This document shows, piece by piece, positions 11,177 to 26,100 of a stretch of 64,000 nucleotides of DNA (positions are counted from its first letter, which is position 1; each line of letters opens with the position of its first letter). The position numbers were made by a program, and so were the translations under genes. The notes under the pieces are model-generated. The model saw nothing but the letters and a program-made list of their open reading frames with translations, had not been told where the DNA came from and searched no databases. This DNA comes from Dipetalonema caudispina (taxonomy: Eukaryota > Nematoda > Chromadorea > Rhabditida > Onchocercidae): assembly GCA_013365325.1 (NCBI GenBank), contig JABVXV010000197.1:53966-117965 (forward strand). Direction: 5' to 3'.

Positions 11177-14100
11177 CTATAAAAAGACTGCTTTAAATAA
11201 AAGTATTGTTCAAGCTGGATCCAATCTACAATTCCATACAGAAGATCACAGCGGTGAAGGAGTAATAACAGTTTGGGAGTAAAGATGTACAGCAGAATAC
11301 GTAATTCGAACTACGAATAGGCACAGCCAGTGTTGAAAAGTCAAATTAGACAGTTCAAATCATCACAGCATGAATTGAAAGCTGACAAAACATAGTATGG
11401 ATAGCCTTACCACAACCTTGTTACATTCCCGCACAGAACGGTGTAACCATTATATACACTCGAAAAAGCTGAACCGATTAAATAATCACCCTGCATTATT
11501 CGATTCATTTTAACAAAGCATTTCGACAAAACTTCGAAAATTTCAAAGCAGATAAATAATTTAGCAGAAATTTTAAATTTTGAAAAATTTACGAAAACCT
11601 TTTCGTAAATGAGTAAATAAGCATTCCACCAGCGCTTTTGTCGCTTTTTCTGATAATGGCTGCTGTTATTCTCAAACGCTTCCGCAATATACTCACCACC
11701 AAACCACATATTTTGCATTTCCTAAAAACATGTAAGAATTTAGAAAAATCAAGCATTTGTCAATTTTTTATGGGTCCAAAAAATCTGCGAACATCATCTG
11801 AGCTCATGTTCCATGATAATGTAGAGAGCAGCAAATCCTGGACAAATATTAATATCAATCACACTTCCGAATTAGGCCAGACTCCCCTTACTTCATGTAA
11901 TTTGCTTATAAGAGTTGGAAAATTCGTAAAAGCAGAAAGGAACAGAGTTTAGGAATACAATATCCGCTAATTTAAGGACTCGAAATCTGGGAATTCAAAT
12001 ATCTAACTAAATAAATAAAAGGAAGCAGATTAATAATATAACAATTTAATAATAAGAAAATTCAAAGACACATTAATTTTAAAAAAATTTGTTTCAGTTC
12101 ATATAAAATATAAAGTACCAGAAGTTATTGTCATAATTCAAGCTATGAATTCAATGACAACATCAGCGATACTCGAAATACCAACACTTTAAAGCATTTT
12201 CTTCCCACCGAAAATCCCTACCCAGTGTTTGAAACTTCTGCATATACGGCCGAATAACGTCAGGATAATTATGTGCTGCTGCATTCAAAAGTGTTACAAA
12301 TATATTTATGAAAAAGTATCCGAACAGAGTATTCCTTTTCTCTCATTATTTCATCAAAATTCACCTCTTTGTTCAAATGCCATTCGGTTACGTCAACATC
12401 ATCGAATTTGAACCAACGACCACCATCTTCTTCGGAACGAATGAATGAATAATAATGGCCACCATTAGCTTGTCCCGAATGTACAATCACTCCACGTAAG
12501 CAGTATTTCGTACTACTGAAACCACTCGCATTTAATTGAGTACAATTGCACTTCAGAATTACTTAGTAAACATTGTAAAATTAGGGACAACGAACTTATT
12601 ATCATCCAGTTTAACTTCTGATGTGGACGTCCCAGCAGTACCACAAACACCGTTTGCTTCCGGTGATGCTCTTTCAGATGTGCCTGCAATTGTAATCAGA
12701 TCCTGCTTAAGAACAAGAACAGATTTAAATAAAAATAAATCCCGATTGGAAAAGAAAGAAAAAAGCATGGGTGCAAGTCAGCTAAGTTAATTCCCTAACC
12801 CGTCTACATCGCTAAGATAACTCTTTTTTTTTCTACATATATTTTCTAATATCTCTAAAAAACCTAAAAAAATATTTTTAAGAAAATATTTAGAAAAAAC
12901 ACACCTCGACCGCTATCAGTTACTGACGAATGGGTCAACTCTTCTTTCGAAATTTCCCCTGTGAATATGCAAATTAATTCAGCAGAATTGTATTTGTGGG
13001 AAAATAAGTATGCTAACATCGAAAGTATGATGAAATAAACATTATTAGTGATGAAGATTTGAAGATTGTTAATGAAAATTTGAAATAACTAAGGCTGCAG
13101 AACTTTCAAAATAATAAGGCTGGGAGGAATAAGTAGTAACCATCAAGCCAGACGATGGCGTTAACATCTCCTGAATTCGTCTGTTACGTCGAGTTGATAG
13201 AAAAACTAAGTTTCGCGCCGAGTGAAAATATAACGAATCTCGCTCTGTCTCATGTAGCTATGAAAAAAATACCTTCAGCTTGAGCTAGTCCATGAACAGT
13301 AAATGGCATCATATCAAGATCAATCGGAAATTCGAAATAATCGTTGTACTTTTGTGGTGAATCACGTTCCCAATCAAAATCAAATCTTTTCAGTTGTATC
13401 GTCAAATATGGCGGTAATCTAGCAACACACAATCGTTTCACTGCAGTCACCTGTAAAACATGACCTATCAGCCTTAGATATCAAATAATTATGAATTAAC
13501 AGGCGTAATCCCACGTTTCCATTTCGAATTCTCCAGGAGACGTAAAATGGTATTCTGGAAAAAACATGACGAATCATTTCTTTCTGTTCTTTTTTCTCGT
13601 TCATTTTCCATCGCAGAAAATTCGAAATCCCAAACGAAATTTTAAATTCTACAATTTAAAATGGAATGAAAAACCTACTTTCTTATTACATTCTTCACAG
13701 AGATATGCATTGTCGTTGTTCAACAAATCCCCTTTCACATATTCTTTGAGAGAATCAAGAAGGTTGTTGTGAGATCGCACATCAACTGAGATTGATGTAA
13801 ATGGTTCTTCGCGTTGATATCTGGACATTTTTATCAAAAAAATCACACGTTGACACGAAAACAAAAAAAGAAAGAAAAAAAAAATTAAAAAAATGAATAA
13901 GAATAGAAAGTTTTTTTTGCTCAACTTCAATGAAAGTTGTTCAACAGTAATGCGAATGACAGCAAAATAACATAAGCAAAAGGGTGACCATGAATGTAAA
14001 AAGTATGATTGATGGTGTTGCAACAACATTTCTTTGAAAACATCAAAGGAGAAAATGAACGAGCATGCAATACCTATGTGGACAATCTTTGCAAATCTTC

Positions 14101-17100
14101 TGATCAGCAAACGTTCCACCAAATAAATTCTCACAGATAGGCGGTTCACCCAATTTCTTAAGACCCTCATCTATGGAGTCAAAAAGAGCGTTGTAAAATT
14201 CTAGAGCATCCTGTTGCTCCCGCACATTTACTGCTTGACCACAGAATCTAAAATGCAATTTTTTTAAAATTCAATTCAGTTTTTTTCATTCAAATGAAAC
14301 CTGAAAATTCTTGAAAACGTAAACAATGACGCTTGACTAACCGGAAATGCTTCCAGAAGAATTTTGGAGAGTAGAACTGCATCTCAGAACCAAGTAAATG
14401 CGCAAAAATTGATTGCACTGCTTTCAAAATTGTTGTATGGTAGTGTTCCTCCGAAACACTGTACTCCTGAGAATAAAAAAATACTGAACTAAAGGTTAAT
14501 TAGCAACAAAAACGTATTTCTTGGAACAAATATGAGCTTACATTTGCAACCATTTCTTCGACACTCATTTCATCCATAAAGTTAGCATTAATAACGGCGT
14601 TCCGTAATGGTTCAATCATGAATATCTAAAAGACAAACTTGTTTGACAACAGGATTAGTTTGGCGGACATATCACCACGGTATAATCATGCAACGAAATT
14701 GCTAGGATCAAGTTTAGTTAATAAAGTACTAACACATGAGACTCGTTAGAAGTAGTTTAAACCCTTAACAGCTCTTCACGTTCAAGAGGCTGATTTTTGG
14801 CTGCTTCCGATATGCAGTTATGATAACAATAGGAAAAACTCAACTTTTAGCTAATTTTTCTGCATAGGAATTAATCGAATAACCCGAAATTTTGCCAGCT
14901 CTTGAAAATGAGGATAAGATGAAACGCACCTGTTGGAACACAGAGTTCATGTAACAAGTAGCTCCACCATTTTTCAGTCCCACGTAACTGTTCGGTGAAC
15001 GAATGGAATATCCGGGCATATATTCCCACTCAATATTCACAGTAGAAACTGGCTCTACAAATATACTTTTGAGATTAAAAAATAGGTGGCGGGACATGAG
15101 CCAATGTTCCAAATATATTCGCAAAACAGTGTCATTTAAACGGGTATAAACGGAAAGCTTTTGATTTTGTAAATCCTTCATTACTAACAGAAGCAAGCAT
15201 ACTCTCCAGAACCTAGGAATTTGTAACAAACGATGAAGAATGAAGCACCTGAGTAGAAAAGTTCAAGAAGACTTTCAACTATGCATTTGTAGTTCAGCGG
15301 TGTTGTGTCACAAAGCGCAACAACCAGACTGTATGCTGCTTTCGCACTTTCACTTGTACCACATACTGGAATGGAACGCGAAGCAAGTAGTGGACCCATT
15401 GTTTCTGAACGTGGCATAGTCTTATCCGACTCATCTATACCTGAAAAGTGTTGAGAACTTTTCAGAATATCAATAATCTTATAGGCAAGTTAACGGTTGC
15501 AAAGACATTACTATGAACTTCTTAATCGCGGACCATGCATCTCACCTGATCTCCAAAAGTTGCCATCCTTAATGTATAAATTAGCCTGACACTTCGCAAA
15601 TAAAATGATTCCCTCATTTCAATTTTATTACCTCTTGAGATTGCTGAATGTGTCACTGAACGTTGTATGTGAATATCGCTATCGTTTTCTCTTTGCCGAA
15701 TCAAATCAACATAAGTTCGTGAAGACGGCAAAATAAACTCGTCCAGCAACTGCTGTAAATCAAAACGAAAACTGAGTTGCATATGTCAAACGCAAAAATA
15801 TGAATGAAATTAAAGGAATCACTTTACAAAGAATTTCATGAAAACATCGCAAGAAATACCTCAACAAGATGAAAGTTCCTAAATTATAACCCACATAAAG
15901 AATATTGATTTCCACCCTTCAAAGGATTACCTTGACAAGTTGCGTACCATTAGGTTCTGAACCAATCATAACTTTCTCTTCGTTTGTAAGAAATCTCAGT
16001 AAACTACGGCATACATCAAGCCGTCCAATCAGTGATTTATCATCAGGATAACTTTCCTGATTTGCAACAGTGTGCTGCTGAAATGTTTGGGATATAAAAA
16101 ACATTTACGAAAAACATCCAAAAATTACGAATTATACCAATTGATCAGGAAATCGTAACCGCAATGCCTTAAGTGAAGCAGTATTCAACACAACTTATCT
16201 GACAGATCACTGTTTTTGTAAACTGCTGCAATACCAATAACACTCAATAGACATTGAAAAAAATTCAGAACTTTCAAAATTACCTTCGCACGATCCAACC
16301 AATCCAAGACCTTTTCTGTTCGCTGCATCACATTGTCAACGTAAATTTGATTATTTCTGCAGTGATCCAACAGGCTTAAAAAATTAATACACTTATTATT
16401 AGAACAAAAACGAAAACATCCTGCAACAATTGGATATAATAGGTTTAATATGAATTTTGCTGCTTGATCACAATTTCACCTGCACAATAAAACAAAAAAT
16501 TCGACATTCTTCATTAGTTTTTCATCACTTTCTTCCAGCTTGTTGAAAAGTAATTGCAATAATGCTGATGCGAGCTGTCGCTCGGCCGAACCCGTACGAC
16601 AAACCATTCGCCGAACTAAGGCTGAGAAATATCGCCGGATTGCACTGAAAATAACGGAAATTTTCCGGAAGCGACAAACGACCCTAAAATCGTTGCACAT
16701 TTCAACTATCTGTAATTTTACCGAGTTCTCTGTGCAAAAAGTTGAATCGGATTAAAGGATTTTTCATCTGTCTACAATTACGACTTTTGCTACAAAACAA
16801 TCAAATTCATTAAGAGAAATTCCTGAAACAACAAAACGTACGAGCTTTTGCAAAACAATAAATCAGATACGAGAAGATTCCATAGATGGATGATTCTGAG
16901 AACTTCTGACGTTGCATCGCCACTAACGACCTCAATCGCAAATGCATCCAACAAGCATTCCGTTGGTTCCTCCTGTATCAAAGTTTTAATTATTCATCAT
17001 CACACTCCCACAATAAACTTTACACAATGAATTATTTATTCATGAAATATCAAATAAAGAACAAAAATAAAAAGACTTTCCTGACTGAACAATAAACTAA

Positions 17101-20100
17101 CCCATCATTATGTTAGATAAAAATGCAAACTTTCACAAAATCAATTACCAGCATAAAAGCTGCAGATTGTGATTGCCGGATTGTTTCAGTAGATGAATCC
17201 TTCGCCAAACCACCTGTGATAGGACGTAACGGTATATTTCGTGAACCAACTGCCCATGCAAGTCGTAGAAGGCATTCAATCCGATTGTTGTCTGTGGTGA
17301 ATAGTTGAAAAATTGTTTCAATAATTTCAGGATTAATTTCGATACGATTATTGAGATCACGTGCAACTACACAACAAAGCTGTAAAAGTAATGAGTAAAA
17401 GTTAATTTATCTGGAAAACTTTCCTTTTTCTTTTAACAATAAGTGTTTAATTTGATTCAGTAATACGCCACAACACTGTTATACAGAAAAATCCAATTTG
17501 CTGGCTGACTTTCGCTTCGCGAATTGTTTACTTTAGATACGCGGCGAACACAATTTCTAGGAGCTTGGAAACATATTATAGTATTTCGAACTATGATATT
17601 TCGTACTTCGAAATTATAACATTTTATAATTGTAAAGCCATTTCATATAAATACTGCTATTTCAAATGAATTGAGAACCTCTTTAAAAACTGTTTGTTCA
17701 CGATCAATAACTCGATCAGTTTCAAAACAATCATTTCCATTCCCATCGGTGGTCCTTAGGTACTAAAAAAGACAGTGGTTATTTTGAGTACCTTTGAAAC
17801 AGTGAGGAAAGGGTCATGGGTACTTGTTCTCATAAATAACGAAAATCACCATGACAGAGTAATCATAAACGTGAGCGGCAGTGTGAAAGAAATGAGAATA
17901 TGCATACTTTGAGGCGTGCCGCCACGAAAAGAACAAATTTTGCTATATTTGCCAACCACCAAATAATTGCAGTGCAAGCGTATTCATCCCATCGACACAA
18001 AATCTGAGGATCACCCAGAAACGAAAATACTGCCAAACAGCTTGGCGATATAAGGAAAAGGATCTGAATTAAACATTTTTTAACGTTCAGAACTATAGAT
18101 AAGTGTTCAAACTCAACCTGAGGCTCAAGTTCCAAATCAATAAGTTCGAGACCATGACCGCTATATCTAAATTAGAAAATCTAGACTATTAACAATGTTA
18201 GTTTTCGGATACAGAACACATGCATCCCAGAAGGAAAAAAAAGCAAACCTGAAATTCTGTAGCTTCGGTCATGAAATGCCCATTAGATGGCAAAAGTAAG
18301 GAATGTAAGACGCGCAAAAGATGTAAGACATGGTTAGATGATTCAGATGGCAACAGATCAAACAATCGTCCTGATTCCACCAATTCCCTTAGCATCGTTA
18401 CTGACATCGTGTCTGGTGGTATTTGACTGAAAAATTTGCCAAGTCTAGCTAGGAAAATCAATAAAACGGGTAGAATGCAAAAAATCGCTTCAGAAGTATG
18501 AAAGAAGAAGATAGGCAAAACATACTTCAAAACATCGGTGGCCGACTTCCTCAAATAATTATTCCCATATGCATAACCGATGTCGGCTAAAGTATACAGG
18601 AATCGAACATGATCTGGATTTTCGGCTATAACAGCGCCCGGCAAAATACGCTCATTTTCTTCATTACTAGCTGATGTCCCTTCATTACTGAAACAGAACA
18701 TTGCTTCTGAATCTATCTTTCAAAAGCTCCCATACAACTACCAAACTTTGTTCTGCTTAGGCATGCAATGCTTAAAATAAAAAAAGCGATAGAGTTAGTT
18801 TAAAAAGTTCGCGCAATAAATTATTCCGACTTCTAGCAAATAAAAAAATTTCAAGAAAAAAAAAAAAATTCAAACCAGCAAGTAAATGTTTGATCAGGGC
18901 TCGAATCAGTGCTAGCTAACCGATTATTCCATGTACATGGATGATTTTGAAAATGAACTATAATATGTGCAGTGGAATCAATTCCTAATTCATCAAGCGT
19001 CTTACGGCGATCAGAGGGGTGCAATACTCTCGTTTCTGGCGGATTAAGAGACTGAACGGTTAACTGTACGGGAACAAGCACTCCACCAATACTACAGCCA
19101 TCTATATATCGTAATTGGTCATCAATCTGAAATTGGTCACCTCGAAAAACGAGAAAAAGTTCTTCTATTCATGATTATAATTCCGAAAAATTCCAAAAGA
19201 AAAATTTTTTTCATCCCTGCTACTACTTCCAATCATAGTGAATGCATCGCGAAAGCACTAAACTCATCTTCGGGCAAAATCAAACATCTATTGCTTTGAT
19301 CCCATCTAAAACGACCTATTTGAGCAAACAAATAATTCCCAAAAAGAGGCTTAACGCTTTGGATGTTGAATTACCAAATGCTACATTGATTGTGATTTTT
19401 TTTTTCTTTAACGACTGAACGTCGTGGTATTTTTTCAATACGTTTAAAGCATCTGATAACAAATCTTTCTGTAGTTCAATGTCACTGTTCTTGAGTTATA
19501 AAAGAGATCAAAATTTGAAGAAAGTCCCACTTACAACTCTTGCAAATTTTGAAACTCAATGTACACTTTCATTTCAAAAAATTATTACAAACCTTGAGTT
19601 TCAGTGCTGAAAGTGGCATAGTGGAGTGAACCGGAATACCGTGATCTTCGTCTTGTACTATTGATGCTGGAGTACAGTTGTATTTAATTATTTGGGAATG
19701 AAAAGTTAAAAAAAATGAATCCCATAAAAACTGCAAAAAAACTCATACATTAAATGAATACAAAACTCACAGTTCGTATCGATGCCACTCGGCAGTTTCT
19801 CATCTAAATGATTTTAGCAGTTAAATTGATTTGACTAGTAATAATAGAAAACAAACTAAAAATTGCTTTTTAGGCAAATTTTCTATGCAGATCTTATATG
19901 TGTTCCACAGGTATTTTGAGGATCTTGTTAAAACAATTAGTCAAGTAATAGAGAGAAAATTCAATATCTGCATATCTTTATCTAAATATTGTTTGTTTTC
20001 ATAATCGACTGCCTGTACATTCCCCGCATTACACTTTTTAGATGAGATTAGACTAAGCTGAGCACTGGAATAATTTAAAAACGTAACCGTAAGTTTGAAA

Positions 20101-23100
20101 ACTTCACCATTGTATAGTATTCCGAAAATAAGTTTTTCAATATTACGAAATTCTTTTGAAAAAATACCTGGAAAAACGACAGGTAATACAAAGCATCGCC
20201 CTAAGCCCGCCTTACGGAGCGGCTGATGAGATCTTTCGGGCATGTAATAATCATCGTCAAATGCACAGATATAAGAATTGAGAGCCTGAAATTCCGGTAA
20301 TATAAAAAATTGGCATGAAAATAATGTTTGTAATAGAATACTTCTATCGCCATGCTTCCGATACAGTGTTTTCAGCTACTAGTATGACATTAAGTAATAC
20401 CGGAATTTTATAAAATTTCTCAGAAAAGCTTAACGCATATAAAAATCTTCCCCATATAGATTTTCTTTCAAAAATATGTTGTGAAAGTTGTTTGGATTAG
20501 GATTGGAAGTTGATTGAATTGCTGGCTGATTTCTGATGTGTATTGGTACAGAGAATCAAACCAGTAATTTATTCTGGTGATATATTATTTGACAGTAGAA
20601 ATTAATTAGAATAATAGGCAAATTGAATTTGAGGCCTTTTGAAAGCCCCTATCTCTTTATTAAAAAATGTGCTGATCAGATCAAAAAGTTACCGTTAAAA
20701 TTCTACCCATTCGATCAAGCATTTTCATTTTTTTGTCATCACTATCATCACCTTTTATGAGCTCGTCGTGTTTCGTTTTCAGCATTACGAAACTGAAATA
20801 AGAAATGATTCGTCTGATCCTTTGCTTCCCACCTAATTCCGCTTAATTTTATCGAAATCATGGTTTGCTTATATATATATATATATATAACAGCAAATCA
20901 TTTGCAAGCTGAGGAACTATTTTTGATCTGACAGCTTAAACTAAAGCCAACTGAAGCTACCAAACATCCTGAGTGCACCTAACCATTTATTAACAACCGT
21001 TTGAATCAAATGAGCAAAATCAGAGATCACTGCAGTATGAGGATTTGCCAAAATTTCAACCCATAAGGAAACTGCCAAATGTGATACTTCGCCACGAGCC
21101 TGTAGCATTATTTCCCACAAATAATCCATTCCCTACAAATATAGGAAATGTTAAGGACAAAAAGCATATTTAAAGAATTGTGAAATACAAAACTGCATTA
21201 ATGATAGTATATCAGTTCAGCAACAGTCACAGCATCGTGATCTGGATGGATTAAGCCAAAAAGCATGGAAAAAATGAAAATGAAACTATTGAATTGTTAA
21301 CTCGCATCAGAGTAAGAAAATTCAGTTTCATGTACCTAAACCCTTCTGCTTTCTCATGTGAATAACTTGTTGCTCATAGCCAAAATCGGAACTCTATGTT
21401 AAAAGGGTCCAACAGCATTTAAATAAGCTGACAAACTTGTAAAACTTAGCACAAAAGAAAACGTGGGAGAAGTTATTCTCGTAATACTAATCCAGTAATG
21501 CTCCAGTAATGCTTTGTCTCTTTCCAGTTCCTCAATTTCAATTCTCATATAACCGTCAGCATGAAATGTAAACAACATTGTTTTCCGTATCATATCTTCA
21601 CTTACCTCAAGATCAAAATCACACATCAAATAATGCGACATTCCTTCAGTGGGTTGAAACAGCTTACTGTGTTTTTTGTTTACTGCAGTCCAAAAGGTTT
21701 TAAAACATGAAAAACCCTCCTCGCTTAGCATTTCAACTGGAAGTTTTAGAATTCTTGCTGAAATTTAATGTTTTATATTTCTGAGAAAAAAGAAAATCTC
21801 GGCGCCAATGTTCCGAAAGCAATTAACAACTAAATAAAAAATATGGCGTTTTGAGGTATCATGCAATGCTCCTTCGGCTATGATATTTAAATTGAGTAGC
21901 AGGATATGCTGCTTCAGTCACAGAGTAATAAGTGGTTCACGGCTTTTCTTAAAAATGATCATTTGCAGGTATATTCAATGCATACCTCCTTCTCTTCACG
22001 AGGATTATTTTCATGGTCAGCAATGGCTTTGCCATTCGGTGCATAATCTCGAAATTTAAGCCTTTAAAAAGAATCTAAGTAGTTAAAAAGCAATGTCAAG
22101 TAAGAAAATTTACACGTAAAAAGTTGGTCAAGTGCTTTTGGATCGATATCTTCCTGATCTTGCATTGTACCAAATAGTTGGAAGCCATATGTACGCTCAT
22201 AGTCAAATACTGACCGAACAATAAGAGCATCCCATAATTCATTCGCCTGTAACTACCCTTTCAATGACTAGAAAATTTAAAGCTTAACAATAAATAAGAA
22301 ACGCAGAAAAAAGTAAAATGAACCTGTGGTGTCATAAGCCAAAGTTGCCCATCAGAGAGAAGAAAATGCAGAAAGCTCAGTCGAATTCGCAAATTATCAC
22401 TATGAGTGTAACGACCAACAAACACCAGCACACTCGCGTCTTCTACAGCAGCATAAACATGCGGTCGATCATTCTGAAAATTATGAACATGATAAAATAC
22501 AAAACAAAAATATTACGAGTTGCGGTAAATGGAGCACTGCAAATATTTTTCAGTAGTTGAGAGACGTAGTACATTATTGCTGTGCAGTAATTTGTGATAG
22601 ATAAGGTAAAAGAAAAAATTGCAAGAGTTTATAGTATAGCATGAAAAATACTTAAGACGACAACAAATGGTATAAAAAATCCATACCACGGCATTTCGTA
22701 CTTTTTCCATGTATAGAGCAACATTTTTCGATAATCTTGAGCACAGCTCTGTATCCTGCTGCACAGTAGCGATATATTCCGCCCTTAAAGAAAAAAAGAA
22801 CATTAGTTTCCAAATATTCGTCAAGAATCTCGAAACAGTAGAAGTAATAAGGATCAAAAAAAGCCGTTTCCTTATCACTTTTTGTCGATTTCACGTGTAT
22901 AATTATTATTATTATTACCACTTCTCTATCTCTCCTCTCTCCTTTGTTTCCTTTCATCCTATACTTTTTTTACATCGCCCTCCTTTCAACATTGTCCAAC
23001 TCAATTCGCTTATTCAACTTCAAATAATTTTATTTATGCCATTATCCGTTTTGAGAAAACTTCCTTAATGAGTATCTTATCAAGCATTCCAGAGATAAAC

Positions 23101-26100
23101 TATATCCCAATGTTAAAAACACAAACTGCAAATTTCAAAGAAACGTTCGGCAAAAGATTCTAAAATTTCCCTCACAAAAGCTGTCAGTTAAAAAAAAAGA
23201 AAAAAATTCATCATATATACAGTGTATACGAATTAAACGTTGGGTTCTAATTCGTTATTTAGAAATTACAAAACAAACTTTTAAGCCAACAATATACAGC
23301 TCACCGTGTTACTTTTCTGCCTGTACTATAGTCACATTCTGGCATTAAAGTCATTAAACGTTGCATATGCTTCAATGCCGGCAGTACGAATACTGGAAAA
23401 ATAATTGGTTTATAACAAAATAATATGTGTCCATTACTGACCATAAAAGATCCTAATAAAATAAAAAATCTTGTTTAAAAAGAAACTCATTTACCCAATC
23501 ACCTGAACCTAGGAAACCCGAAAAATAAGAAATCTAGGAAACTGCACGACATTATAATACCTTTGCTTATCTAAAATCAACTGATAAGCTACATATTCTA
23601 ATCACAGCTCAGTAATTTTAAGGATGAACGAAGTGTCTCGCATGATTCCCTTCTTAGTACCATATAGTTTTGCTACGAAAATTTTCAATTATTTATCTAG
23701 AAGGAATTACCTGAATCAAGAAGTAATTCATCAATACAACGTTCGATGTAATGACGTCGTAGTTCTTCAGCAGGTACTGCACTTTCTATTACATTGAAAT
23801 GTGCTTCCAAGGCTGCATCAAGCATTTCCACAGGCAACCGCTCATCATGGAACAAATCCCATAGCAGCGAAAGAGATTTTATAGTTAACTCCTGGAAATT
23901 CTGGAACATTGAAACATGCTATTAATGAAAAGTGAGAGTAAGGCCGCTTGAATATTCACTGCAATGCGTCTCTTGATAGCAGTGTAACCTCGTCTAATGC
24001 GTCGAGAACTGGAATCTCGAAATAAGTTCGTATGCGGAATCATTTTGCTTAATATGAAGGCTCCTAAACTATCCTTATAGTTATAACTTCCTGATTTATT
24101 TGACGCATGTTAGACATGAGTTTTCTCCGTTTCTACACCTCAGACTTCGATCAGTGTAAATTAATCATAGAAAGAGAGAATGTAGACCCTGCCTTTTGTG
24201 ATTTCCTTGATTTTTCACAAATATGCTTGAAATGAGCACAGTTGTCCTCAATCACACGCTGTTGTTGATTCTTACGTTCTAAATATTAGGAAAATGATGA
24301 GAGTTACCTTTTCGGTAAGGCTACTGAAATCGACACCAATTCGACGTATAAGATCAAGCAGAAGTGTTCGTTGTCTTGAAGACGACTTTGTCCAACTCTC
24401 CTTAACATATAAAATTCCTAACATTTTCGACAATTAGCAATTTTGATTCTCAATTTTGAATTTAAATATTTTAAATTTAAAACGGAATTGCCACAATAAT
24501 AAAATAAAATTGACTGAATGAAAAGGTTTGAAAATACAAACTGAATTTATTTACAAATTAAAAAACTCTGAATAAAACCGTTTCTCGATTTTTTTTCTTT
24601 TTTTCGTGACTAAAAACTGAACTTACGAATGGAAATAAATTAAAACTCTTACCTTCATTCGTTCAAACAAATGCTTTTGCAGTACGTTGTTCAATCCATT
24701 AACCAACTTCGCTATTAGGTCATGCACATTTCGTTGGATGACGTCATGTTTTTCACGCTGCACATTCCACAGGATATCCAAATCATCAATGGTTATAGCA
24801 TTTCTTTCTAGTAGCACTCGAAACACTCTTTCTAACCTGGAAATATCAATTTAGTGTTACAAAAAATAATTGTCTGTTCCATTTTCATTCATCCAATGAT
24901 CACTAATCAACAAAATTAGTAAATAAAGTCTGTCTAACTAAAACTTTCAATAAAAGGTTATTAAGATGAAATGCAAAACCTTTCGCAATATGATGGATGA
25001 TGCAAATTATCACGAACTAATATTTCGATAAGATGCTGCTTCCTCAGCCATTCCGTCAAATCATTCATGGAAATTACTAATTCTTGCTGAAAGAACGATA
25101 GAGTATATGTGAAAATATTAAACCTATTATACAGAGCGAAACTGACTGTTCAACTTTTTTTGCTCGAATATATTACGACTTTCAATTCCCCGTACTTCTC
25201 CACACTTAACTATTTATGGAAATATTGGACGTTAATTATGAAAATCTTGGACTAAACGAGAAATAAAGATAATGAAACAATGGTATAGAAATATATGTAG
25301 TAAGAGTAGCAGAGTTGCAGGGAATACTATGCAGTCATGAAAATCATTTTTGTTAAAACTTGAGAACACTGCGATAGCAAACCTGCCGAAATTCTGACGC
25401 CGCGTTATGCAAAACCATATGCAATTCTTCCAGAGCTGCTATACGCCCAGCAAAAGGTGCTACTTGAAGTACTCTGAAATCTGTCACCATTAGTGATCTG
25501 TCCATTAAGGAAAAAATAAGCATTAAACAGTATTTTCATCATTAAAATAATGATAACCGTTTTTATTTCTGGCTACTTCCTACACATTCAGTTCAGCGTC
25601 TATTTGCCTACTACAAGGTCGAGAAATCTTAATTTATAAATGGAATCGGACGTCAATTAATGCTCGCGCAAAATCTTTAAAGAATATATCCATCAAAAAA
25701 CAGAAAAGAATAGGAAAATTTTCAAATAATATTTCTGTACCGCAAAATATATCGCAGTGTGAAAAATTGCATTTGCCGTCCCAGGTGGATCATTTCTGGA
25801 TTAATCAGCAACAGGCTTTGTAATACTTTCGCCAACTCCACGTAAGGTGATTCATTTAAATCGCCTTTCACCGTTTCGCATTTCAATTCCTTGTCATCCA
25901 TGTGCTCCAGTCGTGCCACCGCTGTTCGCTAAAGAAAAAAATTTTAACGTGTCAGCATGTCTGGAAGAATGATTAACATACTAAATTCACGTCGTTGCTT
26001 GTGCAATCATCTGAATTAAGTTACCTCTATCTTATCATACAATTCTATGTCCACTTCTACAATTCTGACAAAATTATTTTAAAATCACGACGAAACTTTG

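Noticed and set aside
11052..11282. Plus-strand open frame with acidic, protein-like sequence
   Set aside because: It is the complement of USP exon 50 (11044-11176). The minus-strand frame has a TTTTTATAG acceptor, a GTAAGT donor and matching phase on both sides.
21986..22061. Possible extra USP exon with acceptor and GTATGC donor
   Set aside because: Joining 22114 directly to 21757 (donor GTAAAT) keeps phase and gives [14 protein letters not shown], which aligns with human FFESNVLQLDPSLL without a gap.
22709..23068. Plus-strand open frame inside the USP gene
   Set aside because: Overlaps exon 18 on the other strand and continues into AT-rich intron; no plus-strand splice or domain support.
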